A DNA stretch of 64,000 nt. Origin: Vombatus ursinus. Taxonomy: Eukaryota; Chordata; Mammalia; Diprotodontia; Vombatidae. Made by a program: the position numbers and the translations under genes. This document shows positions 47,030-59,873 of the stretch, one piece after another. The DNA lies in NCBI RefSeq assembly GCF_900497805.2, contig NW_020954702.1, positions 2,296,124 through 2,360,123 of the forward strand, in the 5' to 3' direction. The first letter of the stretch is position 1. Each line of letters begins with the position of its first letter. The notes beneath the pieces are model-generated. The model saw only the letters and a program-made list of their open reading frames with translations, was not told the DNA's origin and ran no database searches.

Positions 47030-47210
47030 AAAATTGACTTTTATCTAGCACTCTAATATTTGCAAAGTGCTTGACATATATTCTTTTTTGAGCATTATAA
47101 TAACCCTATGAGATAGATCCAACTGGTGGTATTTTCTCCATTTTCTGTTGAGGAAACAGATTTAGAGACATTAATTTACATTGCCATTGTTAAATAGCTT
47201 ACATAGGGTT
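47030..47210 (-). mobile_element. MIR-type SINE
   Basis: 'atatttgcaaagtgcttgac', 'ataaccctatgagatagatc' and 'gttgaggaaacagatttaga', the reverse complement of MIR 3' and CORE. Confidence 0.75.
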
Positions 47211-47522
47211 TACTATAATCCTAGTGTTAACCCAATCTATCTAGGTGTTTCAGGGTCAGGAATGGAACAAAATTAGATACTCCCATCTAATGGTTAACAA
47301 GAGGTAATTTATTTAACTATAGGATAAAAAAGATATTCAGCAAGGATACAGCATTGATTTAATTCTGCACAGCCTCCCTGCCTCTGCATTTGCCATGATG
47401 GTGCAGTGATGTTGACATCACTGGAGAGGAGCTCCTCATTCCCTGTACACTGGCTTTTGTATTTAAGCCATTAGGAAGCTGTGTCAGTGGTTGAAGTCTT
47501 AACCCCCTGGACCAGTTAAGTC

Positions 47523-47637
47523 TTATATGTGTATATATATATATATGTATTTATACATGTGCATGCATGTATACATGTACATGTGTACGTACATTTATGT
47601 GTATATATGTATAAATACACATATATTTATATAAAAT
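47523..47637. repeat. (TATG/TACA)n low-complexity repeat
   Basis: Alternating purine-pyrimidine TATATG, TACATG and TATATA units. Confidence 0.88.
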
Positions 47638-47639
47638 TT

Positions 47640-48456
47640 GTTTTCATCAGTCAGGATCCTCCTTCATGCCCTCCCACTCTAACCCCTCCCTCCACATTGA
47701 GAATACTAGAAAAACAAAACCCATTAGAAACATGGATAATCAATCACAGCATATTTCCACACTGTCTATGTCCCCCCAAAATTTGTCTCATTCTATATTC
47801 TTAATCCTTCACCTCTTTATAAAGAGATGGGTAGCATGTTTCATCATTGGTCTTCCAGAATCCTGATTGGTAATCATTATGTTGATGAGTGAAGCACAGT
47901 AGTGTTCCATCATATTTATATATCATAACTTGTTTATCCATTACCCAATTTATGGGCATCCCCTCAGATTACAATTCTTTGCCACCACAAAAAGAGCTGC
48001 TATAAATATTTTTGTACCTATGGGTCCTTTTCCCATTTTTATGATCTCTTTGGGATACAGCTCTAGAAATGGTATTGCTGGGTATGCACAATTTTATAGC
48101 CCTTTGGGCATAATTCCAAATTGCTCTCCAGAATGGTTGGAACAATTCACAACTCCACCAACAATGCATTAGTGTTCTAATTTTCCCACATCTTCAGCAT
48201 TTATCATTTTCCTATTTTGTCATGTTGGCCAATCTGATGTGGTACTTCAGAGTTATTTTGATTTGCATTTCTCTAGTTAATAGTGATTTAGAGCATTTTT
48301 TCATATGACTATGGATAGCTTTAATTTCTTCCTCTGAAAACTGCCTGTTCATATCCTTTGACCATTTATCAATTGGGGAATGACTTGTATTCTTATAAAT
48401 TTGACTCAATTCTCTATATATTTTAGAAATGACGCCTTTATCAGAGATGCTGGTAG
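47640..48456 (-). mobile_element. L1 LINE 3' end (ORF2 C-terminus and 3' UTR)
   Basis: The minus strand reads '[19 protein letters not shown]' with 'SLLTREMQIKITLKYHIRL' (about 48350-48240) and 'MHCWWSCELFQPFWRAIW' (about 48169), then a 3' UTR to about 47640. Relatively well kept. Confidence 0.9.
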
Positions 48457-48461
48457 AGCTC

Positions 48462-48468
<7 letters not shown>

Positions 48469-48502
<34 letters not shown>

Positions 48503-48641
48503 TTTTGGTGAGGCAATTGGGGTTAAGTGACTTGCCCAGAGTCACACAGCTAGTGAGTGTTATGTGTCTGAGGCCAGATTTGAACTCAGATCCTCCTGAC
48601 TCAGGGCTGGTGCTCTATCCACTGTTCCACCTAGCTGCCCC
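48469..48641 (-). mobile_element. Marsupial short CORE-SINE
   Basis: Full minus copy with an (AT)n/T-rich tail complement. Target duplication AGCTCCAAATAT (48457-48468) versus AGCTACAAATAT (48642-48653). Confidence 0.95.
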
Positions 48642-48771
48642 AGCTACAAATATTTTTGAACATACTTAGAGTTTGTTTGCTTAGGACTAATCTCTCCTTT
48701 AATCTACCCAAATCCTTTCCTCCTTTCACCCTTTCCCTGATATTTCCTTGTTGAGTGAATACATTTTTGCC

Positions 48772-48776
48772 TCTGT

Positions 48777-48820
<44 letters not shown>
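48772..48820. repeat. (TG)n microsatellite
   Basis: About 22 TG dinucleotides with one interruption, within the C/T-rich spacer of the L1/HAL1. Confidence 0.95.
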
Positions 48821-48822
<2 letters not shown>

Positions 48823-49833
48823 TCTTCCTTCTTTTGACCAGTTCAGCTGAGAGTAAGGTTCAAATGTCAGCCACTCCTTTTTTTCCTCACCTTGTTTATG
48901 TAGATATCTATTCATGCATCCCAATTATGTGAGATAATTTTTCCTTAACCTTCCTTTCCCTTCCCCCTACCCCAAAGGTATTCCTCTTTTCTCTTTCCAT
49001 TCTTTTCTTAAGTTCATCAAGATATAACAGAACCTGTCCCAGGTCTTGTCTAGTTGGACTCCATCTTTCAACCTTGATGATGATAGGGTTCAGAGGGGAC
49101 ACTGTATCATTTCCCCATATTTGAATGTTAGCAGTTTATCCTTGTTTAGTCCTTTATCATTGTTCACTGATGTTTACCTTTTTATAAGTCTCTTCGTTCC
49201 TGTATTTGAACTTTCTCTACAGCTCTGGTACTTTCATCAGGAATGCTTGCATGTCCTTTATTTCATTAAAAATTCATTTTTCCCATGTGTCATTATACTC
49301 AGTTTTGCTGTGTAAGTTATTCTTGACTGTAAGCTTATAACCTTTGCCTTCAAGAATATCATATTTTAAGCTCTCTGCCCTTTTGTAATGGTGGTTATGA
49401 CATCAAGTGTGATTTTGACTATGTTTTCTCAGTTCTTGAATTTTTTATTTCTGACTGCTTGCAGTAATTTTTCTTTCGCTTAAAAGCTTTGAGTTTTGGC
49501 TATGATGTTCTTGGGAGTTTTTGTTTGTTTTTGTGTTTTTGTTTGTTTTTCCAGTAAGTGATTGGTGGATTCTTTCTATTTTCACTTTGCCCTCTAGATC
49601 TAAAAGATTTGGGCAGTTTTCTTTTAAGATTTCTTGAAATATGATATCTAGAAGTTGTTTTTTTTGCTCATGGTGTTCAGATAGTTCAATGATTCTTAAA
49701 TTTTTTCATCTTGATTTGTTTTCCAGGTCAGTTGATTTTGTTATGATATACTTTACATATTCTTCTACTTTTTTAGCCTTTTGACTTCATTTTAATATTT
49801 CCTGTTGCCTCATAAAGTCATTAACTTCCATTT

Positions 49834-49983
49834 GTTTTGTTTTGTTTTGGCTAGGCAATAGGGTTAAGTGACTTGCCCAGGGTCACACAGCTCGTAAGTG
49901 TTATGTGTCTGAGGCCGGATTTGAACTGACGTCCTCCTGTCTCTAGGGCCGGTGCTATATCCACTGCGCCACCTAGCTGCCCC
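49834..49983 (-). mobile_element. Marsupial short CORE-SINE
   Basis: Full minus copy. Target duplication CATTAACTTCCATTT (49819-49833) versus CATTAGCTTCCATTT (49984-49998). Inserted in L1 ORF1. Confidence 0.96.
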
Positions 49984-51216
49984 CATTAGCTTCCATTTTA
50001 TTGATTCTAATTTTCAAGCTGTTTGTTGCTTGGGCAAGGTTTTGTACCTCTTGTATCGACCTGTTAAATTCCTTTCCAATTCTTTCTTCTACCTCCCTCC
50101 TTTCTTTTCCATTTTTTTTTCCTTAAGCACACTTGTTTCATTTATTAAAAAACATTTTAAACTTTAAAAAAAGTCTCTTAATTCATCTCCTCCAGGAATT
50201 CTAGTTGAGTTTGTGCCCAAGCTGGGTTTTTCTCTGAGGCGTCGCTTACAGTTGTTTTGGAAGCATTTTCTTTATCCCTGTATGTGTGTTGAGCATCCCT
50301 GCTACCAGAATCACTCAGTATGCTGGGGTTCTTATTTTGTTTTTTCGCTCGTTCGGCCTAATTCTTGACTTGATATTAAAGCTCACTTCTAGAGATGTGG
50401 CCTGGCGACCAGTCATATTGCTGCTTTCTTGAGGTGTTGAATGTTATATTATTCTAGTATCTCAAGGACAGTCTGGAGACCTTCAAACTTTTAGTGCTTC
50501 CAAAGTGGTCTGATGGAGGGCAGAGTCTGATTGCTCTCCCTCCCTGGGCTGAGTTCAGCAAGCTCCTGGCCTGGGTTTGGCTGCTGTAGAGTAGACTGCT
50601 GCTGTGTTCCACTCTTATCAGCCAGCTGGAATGCTCTATTGGTTCAGAGCGGCAGAATTGTAGACCCCACCCCCAACCCTGCTTTGGTCTGGGTTTCCTG
50701 TCTTAGTCATGCCTTGAGGGCTGGGCTAGACGCTGGAAGTTAGAGCTTCCTCTGAGCTATACCACTGCTACTGTGAACTTCTAAACTTCTTCCTTTCTCC
50801 ATACAAAGCCCAAGTCTCCACCCCCAACCCCCGACCTGGAGACACAGGTCCTCTGCACAGGCGTCCTCACTCAGCCCTGGATCTGTGACCATGTACTGAA
50901 TAGGGAGTGACAAGTCTTCTAATTTACATCTGTTCCCTTCATAGTCCTGGTGTAGGTCTGGGGATATCCCGATATGGATCTGGGACCTCCTGTCACTCTG
51001 GTGCTCAGCCTCTTCTTGGGTGCTAGAGTGGTCCCTTAATGACACGTTCCTGGTTCAATCCTTCTTCGGTGTCAGAAGGCCGAGGGCAATCTGGGCTGGA
51101 CAAATGACTGCGTTTTTCTGGATTTCCTCATTAGGACGGTATCCGGTACATTTTCTAGATCAGTGTGGAGAGCTTACCACACTGCTTCTTACAACTCCAT
51201 TTCACTTTTTAATTTT

Positions 51217-51354
51217 TTGTTTTGTTTTGTTTTGTTTTTTGGTGAGACAATTGGGGTTAAGTGGCTTGCTCAGGGTCTCGCAGCTAGTGTCAAGTGTCTG
51301 AGGCTGGATTTGAACTCAGGTCCTCCTGACTCCAAGGCCAGAGCTAGCTGCCCC
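51217..51354 (-). mobile_element. Marsupial short CORE-SINE
   Basis: Minus copy, missing part of the head. Target duplication TCACTTTTTAATTTT (51202-51216) versus TCACTATTTAATTTT (51355-51369). At the 5' edge of the L1/HAL1. Confidence 0.94.
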
Positions 51355-51822
51355 TCACTATTTAATTTTGGAGAAGAGTTTCAATACCTATTAAGGAAAA
51401 AAATAGTTGTCTTGAATGGGGGCAGGGCCTTAGGAAAAAGTATTTTTAGTAAGATATTTTGCTCCTACCACACATAGTAATATTTCAGTTGTCTACTGAA
51501 CGAATTTTTTTTGTTATTCCATCTCATTTGGCCATTTCTACTGTCTTACACATTTTTTCTTTCCTACACCAAGTTCAGTTTTCAGCCTTATAAATATACT
51601 AAACAATCAAGTTTGAACCAGGTGTCACTTTATTCTCTACCTGTATTATATGTATATTATCTGTATAAATTCAGTGAAAAGGGTAACTGATATTATTTTA
51701 AATATACATATATAGTCATATAATGAAATATAAAAATAAATAAATAGTCATTTAGATTCATTTTAAATAATCAGTGAGAACCACCTGAAACTAATGAAAA
51801 TTTTATTTTGTCATTGCCTCTT

Positions 51823-51981
51823 TGTTTTTTGTTTTTGTTTTTGCTAGGCAATCAGGGTAAAGGGACTTGCACAGGGTCATACACCTAGTTAAGTGTCAAG
51901 TGTCTGAGGCCAGATTTGAACTCAAGTCCTCCTGATTCCAAGGCCGTAGCTCTATCCCCTGTGCCATCTAGCTGCCCCTGC
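51823..51981 (-). mobile_element. Marsupial short CORE-SINE
   Basis: Full minus copy. Target duplication CATTGCCTCTT at 51812-51822 and 51982-51992, exact. Confidence 0.96.
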
Positions 51982-52099
51982 CATTGCCTCTTAAAGAAGC
52001 AATTCTGTAGAGATACTTTCTCAGAAGTTTCAGATAAAAAAATAAACATATCTATTAACATATTTCTGTAATACAGATTTATCACTGTTATGATAATTA

Positions 52100-52730
52100 G
52101 TTTGTTTTAAGCCCTCAGGTCCACATAGTTCCTGCCTCTGCTGGCTTTAGAGAGTTTACTTTAGACCAAAAGTTATAAATTCAATCACAATTGTTTTGAG
52201 CCTCCTGTTAGAAAAAAAAAATTATCAGCATTTAGGCAAAAGTTTGACTCTCTGCTTTAATTTACATTTATATTTTATCTCTAACTCCTGGCCTGTTTGT
52301 GGTTGAAGCAAAATTTGAGTTTCAGTAATAAAACAACAGATTATATTATAGTATCTGGGTTGGAGGAAAGAAGAAAAATTTTAAGAACTTCCCACAGTGC
52401 TTGAGTAAGTGAATAAAACCAGTGACATCAGCTCAGTCTTCTGCTCCAGGATAACCTGAAGGATTGATGGTCCTCCTCCATTGCCCCTTTTTCTGCCACA
52501 GTTCAGTCCTATCTTTTGCCGGTTATCCCTGGGCAATAAGTTCTTTCCAGCTTAGTGCTGGATGTCCTCACTCCTTCCTCTCCATAGCCAGAACCTTAGA
52601 ATCTCTGTTTCTCAGATACCTCTTCATCTTATGAAAGTTCCTCAAGGGATGCATGAGCCTTCACCCAGTCACTTTAATTGCACACCTAGTTCCCTGGGAC
52701 TTATTGATTCAATCACGATATGTCCTTGTA
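52100..52730. other. Intron with nothing recognised
   Basis: Mixed composition, no repeat I can name. It ends at the 5' end of the L1 at 52731. Confidence 0.45.
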
Positions 52731-54915
52731 GGAGGAGCCAAGATGGCAGACTAAAGGGAGCTTTTTAGTTGAGCTTGCTCAACATTCTCCTCTAAACAAC
52801 TTTAAAATGATGTGTCAAATCTAAGTCTAAAGCTGTGAGGTGGGATATTTTCTCACCCAGTAAATCTTAGAAAGTCAAAAGGAGAGGTCTTTGGCACTGG
52901 GGTGGGGGCTGATTAGGAGCACAGTATGGTGACAATACCAGCTCTCAGTCTTAGAGGTCACAGAAGCAGCAGCAGCTGTACATCTGGTCTAGAAGAGATT
53001 ACACAGGACCTCTGTGGTAGCACTGGGCACCATTTGGCAACTCCATTGCCCATTATCCAGTTCTGGGTCACAGTTCCAAGATGGAGAGGAGTTGTGGTCA
53101 CCAGAGAACAGGGACTTTTAACTGGGTAAGGACCAGAGTGCAGACCAGGAAAACAGTGACCATATCTCTCCCCAGATCACACCACCTTGGAAGCACTGAA
53201 AACTTACAGACCCATAGAAATAATTGTGAAAACAACAAGGCAAAAAAATCTGAAGTTTGTAACAGTCACCCTCCAACCCCACCCCCAGGAGACCAGAGCC
53301 CAGCTTTAATATAAAGTCCAAAGTCAAGAAATAGACTGGAAAAATGATCAAATAATAAAAAAAAGAAACTGTCCATTAAAAATTGCTGTGGTGACAGGGA
53401 AGCTCAAGAAAAAACTCAGAAGAAAACAATGACATGCAAACATCTTTAGACAAAAGCTCAAAGAAAAATTCAGATTGGACACAAACCCAACCAGAATTCC
53501 TAGAAGAGCTAAAGAAAGAGATTTTTAAAAGTGCAAAAAAAATATATTATTTTAAAAACCAAATAAAAGTTGCACAGGAAAAATTAGGAAAAGAAATGAA
53601 AGCAATGCAAGAAAATTATGAAAGGAGAATTAACAGTTTGGTCAAAAAGGCGAAAAAAAAATACTGAAGAAAATAACTCCTTAAAAAACAGAATCGGCCA
53701 ACTGGTAAAAGAGGTACAACACCTCACTGAAAAAAATAACTGCTTAAGAATTAGAATTGGTCAAGTGGAAGCCAATTACTCCATGAGACATCAGGAACAA
53801 TAAAACAAAGTCAAAAGAATGAAAAGAAAATAAGAAAATGTGAAATAGTCAAACAGACTTTTGAGGAGGGACAGGGTAAAAAAAAAAAAAAGGAAAGGAT
53901 AAACAGAAGAGAATAAGATGCAGGCAAATACACAGTTAGAAACCATAACTGTGAATGGGATGAACTCACCCATAAATTGGAAGCAGATAAAAGAATGAAT
54001 TAGAACCAGAATCTAAAAATATGTTATTTATAAGAAACATGCTTGAAACAGAAAGACAAACAATTGAAACAATATGCTGGAAAAAAATCTATCAATGCTT
54101 CAGCTGAAGTAAAAAAGGCAGAAATAACAATCATGATCTCAGACAAAGCAAAAGCAAAAACAGACCTAGTTAAACAATGTAATCAGGGAAACTACATTTT
54201 GCTGAAAGGTACCATAGACAATGAAATGATATCAGTACTAAACATATGCATCAAATGGCATAGCATCCAAATTCTTAAAGGAAAAGTTAAGTGAAATACA
54301 GGAAGAATTAACTGTACTAGAACCTCAATTTACCTCTCTCGGAACTAGATAACTCTAACCATAAAATAAATAAGAAAGAAGTTAAGGAGATGAATTTTAG
54401 AAAAGTTAGATAAGATAGACCTCTGGAAAAAAATTAAATGGGAATAGAAAGGAGTATATCTTTTTCTTCTGCTTTGCTTGACACCTTTACAAAAACTGAC
54501 CATGTATTAGAGCATAAAAACCTCATAAACAAATGCAAAAATAGTGAGTGTACCCTTTTCAGATCATAATGCAATTAATGTTACATTCAATAAAGGGCCA
54601 TGGAAAAATAGATTAAAAATTAATTGGAAACTAAATAATCTAATCCTAAAGAATGAGTCAGTCAAAGAACAAATCATAGAAAAAACAATCAATAATTTAA
54701 TTAAAGAGAATGATACAATGAGATAACTCACACCAAATCAGCATAAGCAGGACTTAGGAAAACTTTAATATCTCTAAACAGTTACAGGAAGTAAAATAAA
54801 AGAGAGAAAGAGTAGATCAATGTATTGGCCATGCAACTAAAAACACTAAAAAAGAACAATAAAAAATCCCCAATTAAACACCAAAATAGAAATCTGGAAA
54901 ACCAAAGGAGAGATT

Positions 54916-55061
54916 TTTGGGGGGGTGGCTAGGCAATGGGGTTAAATGACTTGCCCAAGATCACACAGCTAGTAAGTGTTATGTGTCTGAGGCCACATTT
55001 GAACTCAGGTCCTCCTGAATCCAGGGCTGCTGCTCTATCCACTGTGCCACCTAGCTGCCCC
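54916..55061 (-). mobile_element. Marsupial short CORE-SINE
   Basis: Full minus copy. Target duplication AAAGGAGAGATT (54904-54915) versus AAAAGAGAGATT (55062-55073). Inserted in L1 ORF2. Confidence 0.96.
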
Positions 55062-55262
55062 AAAAGAGAGATTAATAAAATTGAAAGTAAAAGAAACAAA
55101 AAAACAACCATTTAACTAACAAATAAAACTGGGAGCTGGCTTTATGAAAAAAACCCCAATAAAATCGATAAACACTTAATATGATTTTTTTAAAAAGAAG
55201 AAGAAAACAAAACACTAGAAAGCAAAGGAATGAGTGGAGCTTTTCTTAAAATGATAAGTAAT

Positions 55263-55396
55263 ATCTATCTAAAACCAAGAGCAAGCATTGCCTGTAATGG
55301 GGATAAACTAGAAGTCTTTCCAGTGAGATCTGTCTAAAAACCAAAGGCAAGCATTATCTGTAATGGGGAAAAACTAGAAGTCTTTCCAATAAGATC
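55263..55396 (+). repeat. Two-copy tandem duplication inside L1 ORF2
   Basis: Unit 1 is 55263-55330 and unit 2 is 55331-55396. Both hold 'gtaatgggg', 'aaactagaagtctttcca' and end in AGATC, and correspond to the RT segment before 'VKQGCPLS'. Confidence 0.9.
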
Positions 55397-56540
55397 AGAG
55401 GTGAAGCAAGGATGTCCATTATCATCACAATTATTAATATTATTAGAAATGCTAACTAGTATTAAGGCAAGAAAAAGATACTGAAGGAATAAGAATAGGC
55501 AATGGAGAAATAAAACTATAGCTTTTTCTACAAGATGTGATGTTCTACTTAGAGAATCCTAGAGAATCAACTAAAAAACTAGTCAAAACAACAAATTTAG
55601 CAAAGTTGCAAGATATAAAAGAAATCCACATAAATCATTAACATTTCTCTATATTACCAACAAAATCCGAGATTCTATTTAAAATAACTATAGACAGTAT
55701 AAAATATTTGGGAGCCCACTTGCCAGGATACACACTGGAACTATATGAATACAATTACAAAACACTTTTCATACAAATAAAGACAGGTCTAAACAACTAT
55801 GGAAATATTAATTGCTCATGGGTAGGATAAGCCAACATAATAAAATTGACATTACTACCTAAATTAATTTATTTATTCAGTGCTGTACCAATCAAACTAC
55901 CAAAGAACTATTTTATGGATCTAGGAAAAAAAAAATCATCTGAAAGAACAAAAAATTAAGAATATTAAGGGAATCAATTTTTTTTTTAAAGTGAAGGTGG
56001 CCTAACAATACCAGATCTCAATGTATCCTACAAAGTAGAAATCATCAAACAGTCTGATACTAGATATGAAATAGAGTAGTTGATTACTAGAAAAGATGAA
56101 GTACATAATATATAAATATAAATGACCACAGTAATCTAGTATTTGATAAACCCAAAGATCGAAGCTTTGGAGGCAAAAATTTATTATTCAATAAAAACTG
56201 CTACAAAAACTAGAAAGCATTCTGACTGAAACTAGGTATAGACAAACATCTCACATTGTACACCAAGATAAAGTCATAATGGATACATGATGTAGATATA
56301 AAGGGTGATATCATAAGCAAATTAACTGAGAATGTAAAAAATTACCTGTTAGGTCTGAATAGGGGAAGAGTTCATGACCAAACAAGAGGATCACAGGAAG
56401 TAAAATGAATAATTTTAATTGCATTAGAAAGAGGTGTTTTTACCTAAGAAAGATTTAGTGGGATAATGGAGCTCCCTATACATATATGATTCTTCAAGGG
56501 AAGTTTTGACAGGATTAAATGGTAACACTATGCATATTTT

Positions 56541-57385
56541 AGGGGGATGGGGAGAGTTACAAATTTTCTCTTACTCCCTCAAGTATTATTTCAACACACT
56601 TGTTGAAGAGGCAAGCAATATATCAATTAAACATGTGAGGTTGTACAAAATGCTATTTCCCAATTAGCCATGTTATCTTGCCCTTTCCCCCCTACCTGGA
56701 GCCAAAAAAAAAAAAGAATGTGGAAAAAAAAAGTATGCTTCAATCCACATTCAGAGTTAATCAGTTCTCTTTCTGGAGGTGGATAGCATTTTTTATCATG
56801 GGTCCTTTGGAATTCTCTTCTATCGTATTGATTAGAACAGTTAAGTCTTTCACAATTGATCATTGTTACAATATTGCTGTTACTGTGTACAATGTTCTCC
56901 TGGTTCTGCTTACTTCACTTTGCATTAGTTCAGGTAAGCCTTCCCAGGTTTTTCTGAAACCATCTTGCTCATCATTTCTTATAGCACAATAGTATTTCAT
57001 CACATTTATATACTGCAATTTGTTCGGCCATTCCTCAATTGATTCCAATTCTTTGCCACCACAAAAAGAGCTACTGTAAATATTTTTGTGTATATCGGTC
57101 CTTTTCTTTTAACTTTGATCTCTTTGGATACAGATCTTGTGGTGGTATTGCTGAGTCAAAAGGTACATGCAACTTTATAGCCCTTTGGGCATAGTTCCAA
57201 ATTATTCTCCATAATGGTTAGACAACTTCACAACTCCACCAACAGTTCATTAATGTACTTATTTTTCACATCCCCTCCAGCATTTGTCATTTTCTTTTTC
57301 TATCATGTTAGCCAATCTGGTAGGTATGACGTGGTATTTTAGTGTTTTTAATTAGCATTTCTCTAATCAATAGTGATATGTCTTT
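56541..57385 (-). mobile_element. L1 LINE 3' end
   Basis: The minus strand reads 'WPNKLQYINVMKYYCAIRN' and 'DEQDGFRKTWEGLPELMQ', the end of L1 ORF2, plus upstream parts to 57385 and a 3' UTR to about 56541. 5'-truncated, tail to tail with the plus-strand L1. Confidence 0.88.
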
Positions 57386-57855
57386 TTTTTTTTTTAAAGA
57401 GGCCCATTTTGATGAGAGTAGGGTGGGAAGAACCATGAATTACTGAAACCTTCAGGTATATAAATATTTTAAACAGCTATAATGTTGATTCCAGCATTTT
57501 CCTAGGGGTCCCTTGGTTAGATTTATCTTTGGACTTGATCCATCCTGGAGCTATCCCAGGCATGGATGACTTTAGAGATTCAAGGGACCTCTGGAAGGCA
57601 AGATATAGGAATCGGTTGTTTTTGATTAGTTTTCCAAAAATCTGAACTGACCTAGTGCCAAATAACATTATCATACTAGGAATGAGGGGACTTGAATTCA
57701 TGACTCTCAAAATTAGAAGGATCCACAGAGATTAATAGAGCCCAGTGCATGTCTGAGCATAAATCCACTTCTAAAACACTTACAACAGTTCTTTATCTGG
57801 CTTCTGCTTGAAGTAATGGGGAACTTGTTACCTCCACTCTACTTTGGGGGCCCTA
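57386..57855. other. Intron with nothing recognised
   Basis: No family assigned; a T run at 57385-57397 only. Confidence 0.4.
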
Positions 57856-57859
57856 CAGA

Positions 57860-57970
57860 TAGCAGAAATAAGAATTCTAGTCCAACAGTAACTGTGTGAC
57901 ATATGGGCAAATCCTTTAATTTTTTCAGCTTCCTTTACTTCATTTTAAAGTGTTGATACTACCATCCTGA
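57860..57970 (+). mobile_element. MIR-type SINE fragment, diverged
   Basis: 'aagaattctagtccaacagt', 'gtgtgacatatgggcaaatc' and 'cttcatttt' are decayed head and CORE phrases. Confidence 0.5.
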
Positions 57971-58297
57971 AGGCAGTGAACTAAATTGAATAATCTTCAC
58001 GTGTTTTTTAAAATTTAATTTTAGGTATTTCTCTCTCTTTGGGTTTTGTTGTATCCTCCAGGAGAGTGACCCTTTTCAGTTCAATGGTGTCCATTTACTC
58101 TGAGTAGAGTGCCTTAATATGTCCTTTTTTATTTCTTAGCTTCTCTATTTGAGTATTATCTCACAGAAAAGCTTTAGATAGTTAATTTTTAAGTGGAAAA
58201 AATCTATAATTAATTCATTGATACTTAAGCGTTTTAATGTTCAATCATCACTTATTTTATTTGGAAAAGTGGAAAAACTTGAACATTTCTTTTCTAG

Positions 58298-58675
<378 letters not shown>

Positions 58676-58899
58676 TAGGCATAGGCATAGTGTGGGATGA
58701 GAGAGGGTATAAGGAGGTTTGTTCCCCAGCTGGCTGAGGAGTAGAAAGTGAAGTGAAGTATGACTGAGACCTACCTGAAATAGTGAGCCAAGTGGGGTGG
58801 TGATTAATTAGGGCACTCTCCTCAGGCTAGGAATTAAATACACTGTGGAAACTTTGACCTAGAGATAAGACGGCTGGTGAGATGACTGGGGGATTATAA

Positions 58900-59060
58900 A
58901 AATGGAGATAATAAATTCATGTACTGCACAGAGTACTGTGAGGAAAGTGCTTTTTTTATATATATATACTTTGTGTGCAAATGAGAGCATATTTGTAAAG
59001 AGTTTAGCTCAGTACGTGGGCCATAGAAGGTACTATGTAAATATTGCTATTATTTTTATT
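58900..59060 (+). mobile_element. MIR-type SINE 3' part
   Basis: 'gtaaagagtttagctcagta' and 'catagaaggtactatgtaaa' with 'attgctattatttttatt' are the MIR 3' region. Confidence 0.6.
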
Positions 59061-59064
59061 CTTA

Positions 59065-59865
59065 CTGTAAAGCTCTAGAGTATAGTAAACTGTTGTTTAG
59101 ACTATGTCTCCTGTTTGTATCCTTGTTAGCAATCTCATCAGGTACCTTGACAGGTATGAACTTTATGAAACAAGTATTTGGTTGGCCAAATATTTGTAAA
59201 TAAGGTATAATCCTATACTGTATGTAGTTATTTACTGATTTGTTATTTATTCCAAGTTTAATTACAAACATTTCACGTTTTAAAGTGTGAGTGGCAGAGT
59301 AATTCCAAAAATTGAATTGGGAAAAATTTAACAAGTAAAATTAAATCTATTGAATTAATCTATTAAATCAATTTCTTTCTCTTAAGGAAAATGTGTGCCA
59401 GTAATATACATCTATACTTGGGCATGGTGGGTATTTTCAAATCCAGCCAGCAATCCTTAAAACATAGCTATTCTTAATTTTATTGACTGATATTTTTTAC
59501 TTGAGTCTATAGCAGAAATCTATTATTCACATATGGAAAAATGAAGTATGTCAGCAAAAACATGCTATATTGTACTAGAATCCTAAATATAAATGAAGAA
59601 TTCTAAGTATAATTAAAATGCTTCAAACTATTGTTTACAGTTTTTTATTATATTAGGTTTTTAGCAATCCCATTTTTTACTGTGGTCAAATTGAGAGTAA
59701 ACAAAAAGAATAATTTATAAAGAGATAACATTAAAAAGTTCTTGAGGTCAAACTTTTGCCTTTATCAGTTGTGTAAATTTTAATTGACATTAGCAGATGG
59801 CTTTAATTAAGTATAATTGCTGATTTGAATAATCATTTGATTGTCATTTATAACATAGATATTTT
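59065..59865. other. AT-rich intron before exon J
   Basis: Nothing recognised. Short open frames have no protein features. Confidence 0.45.
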
Positions 59866-59873
59866 CTTAGCAG

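Larger units (their letters stand above)
48654..51201 (-). mobile_element. L1/HAL1 element: spacer, ORF1 and 5' UTR
   Basis: It lies directly beyond the previous L1 3' block once the SINE is removed. Antisense order: C/T-rich spacer (48690-49030), ORF1 C-terminal domain ('tttctgactgcttgcagtaa', 'gggcagttttcttttaagat') up to about 49740, coiled coil (to about 50250), then a GC-rich 5' UTR (50460-51200). Since ORF2 upstream of the C-terminal region is absent, it is either a deleted L1 or a HAL1 next to an L1 3' end. Two further SINEs split or flank it. Confidence 0.75.
52731..56540 (+). mobile_element. L1 LINE with 5' end, internal losses
   Basis: It starts GGAGGAGCCAAGATGGCAG, the typical L1 5' end. 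The 5' UTR is followed by ORF1 coiled coil ('LEELKKEIFKSAKKI', 'KLGKEMKAMQENYERRI', 'LVKEVQHLTEKNNC') to 53803. The ORF1 C-terminal domain is missing and the sequence jumps to the ORF2 start ('ITVNGMNSPINWKQIKE', about 53945). Endonuclease follows ('ISDKAKAKTDLVKQ', 'VPFSDHNAINVTF' with the SDH motif), then RT, partly lost, with '[15 protein letters not shown]' (about 55405), and C-terminal 'YQDKVIMDT*CRYKG'-like sequence to about 56460. Many stops and frame changes. A SINE (54916-55061) and a local tandem duplication (55263-55396) lie within it. Confidence 0.88.

Noticed and set aside
47529-47866. Open frames at 47.5-47.9 kb
   Set aside because: Translation of a TATG/TACA low-complexity run and an L1 3' UTR.
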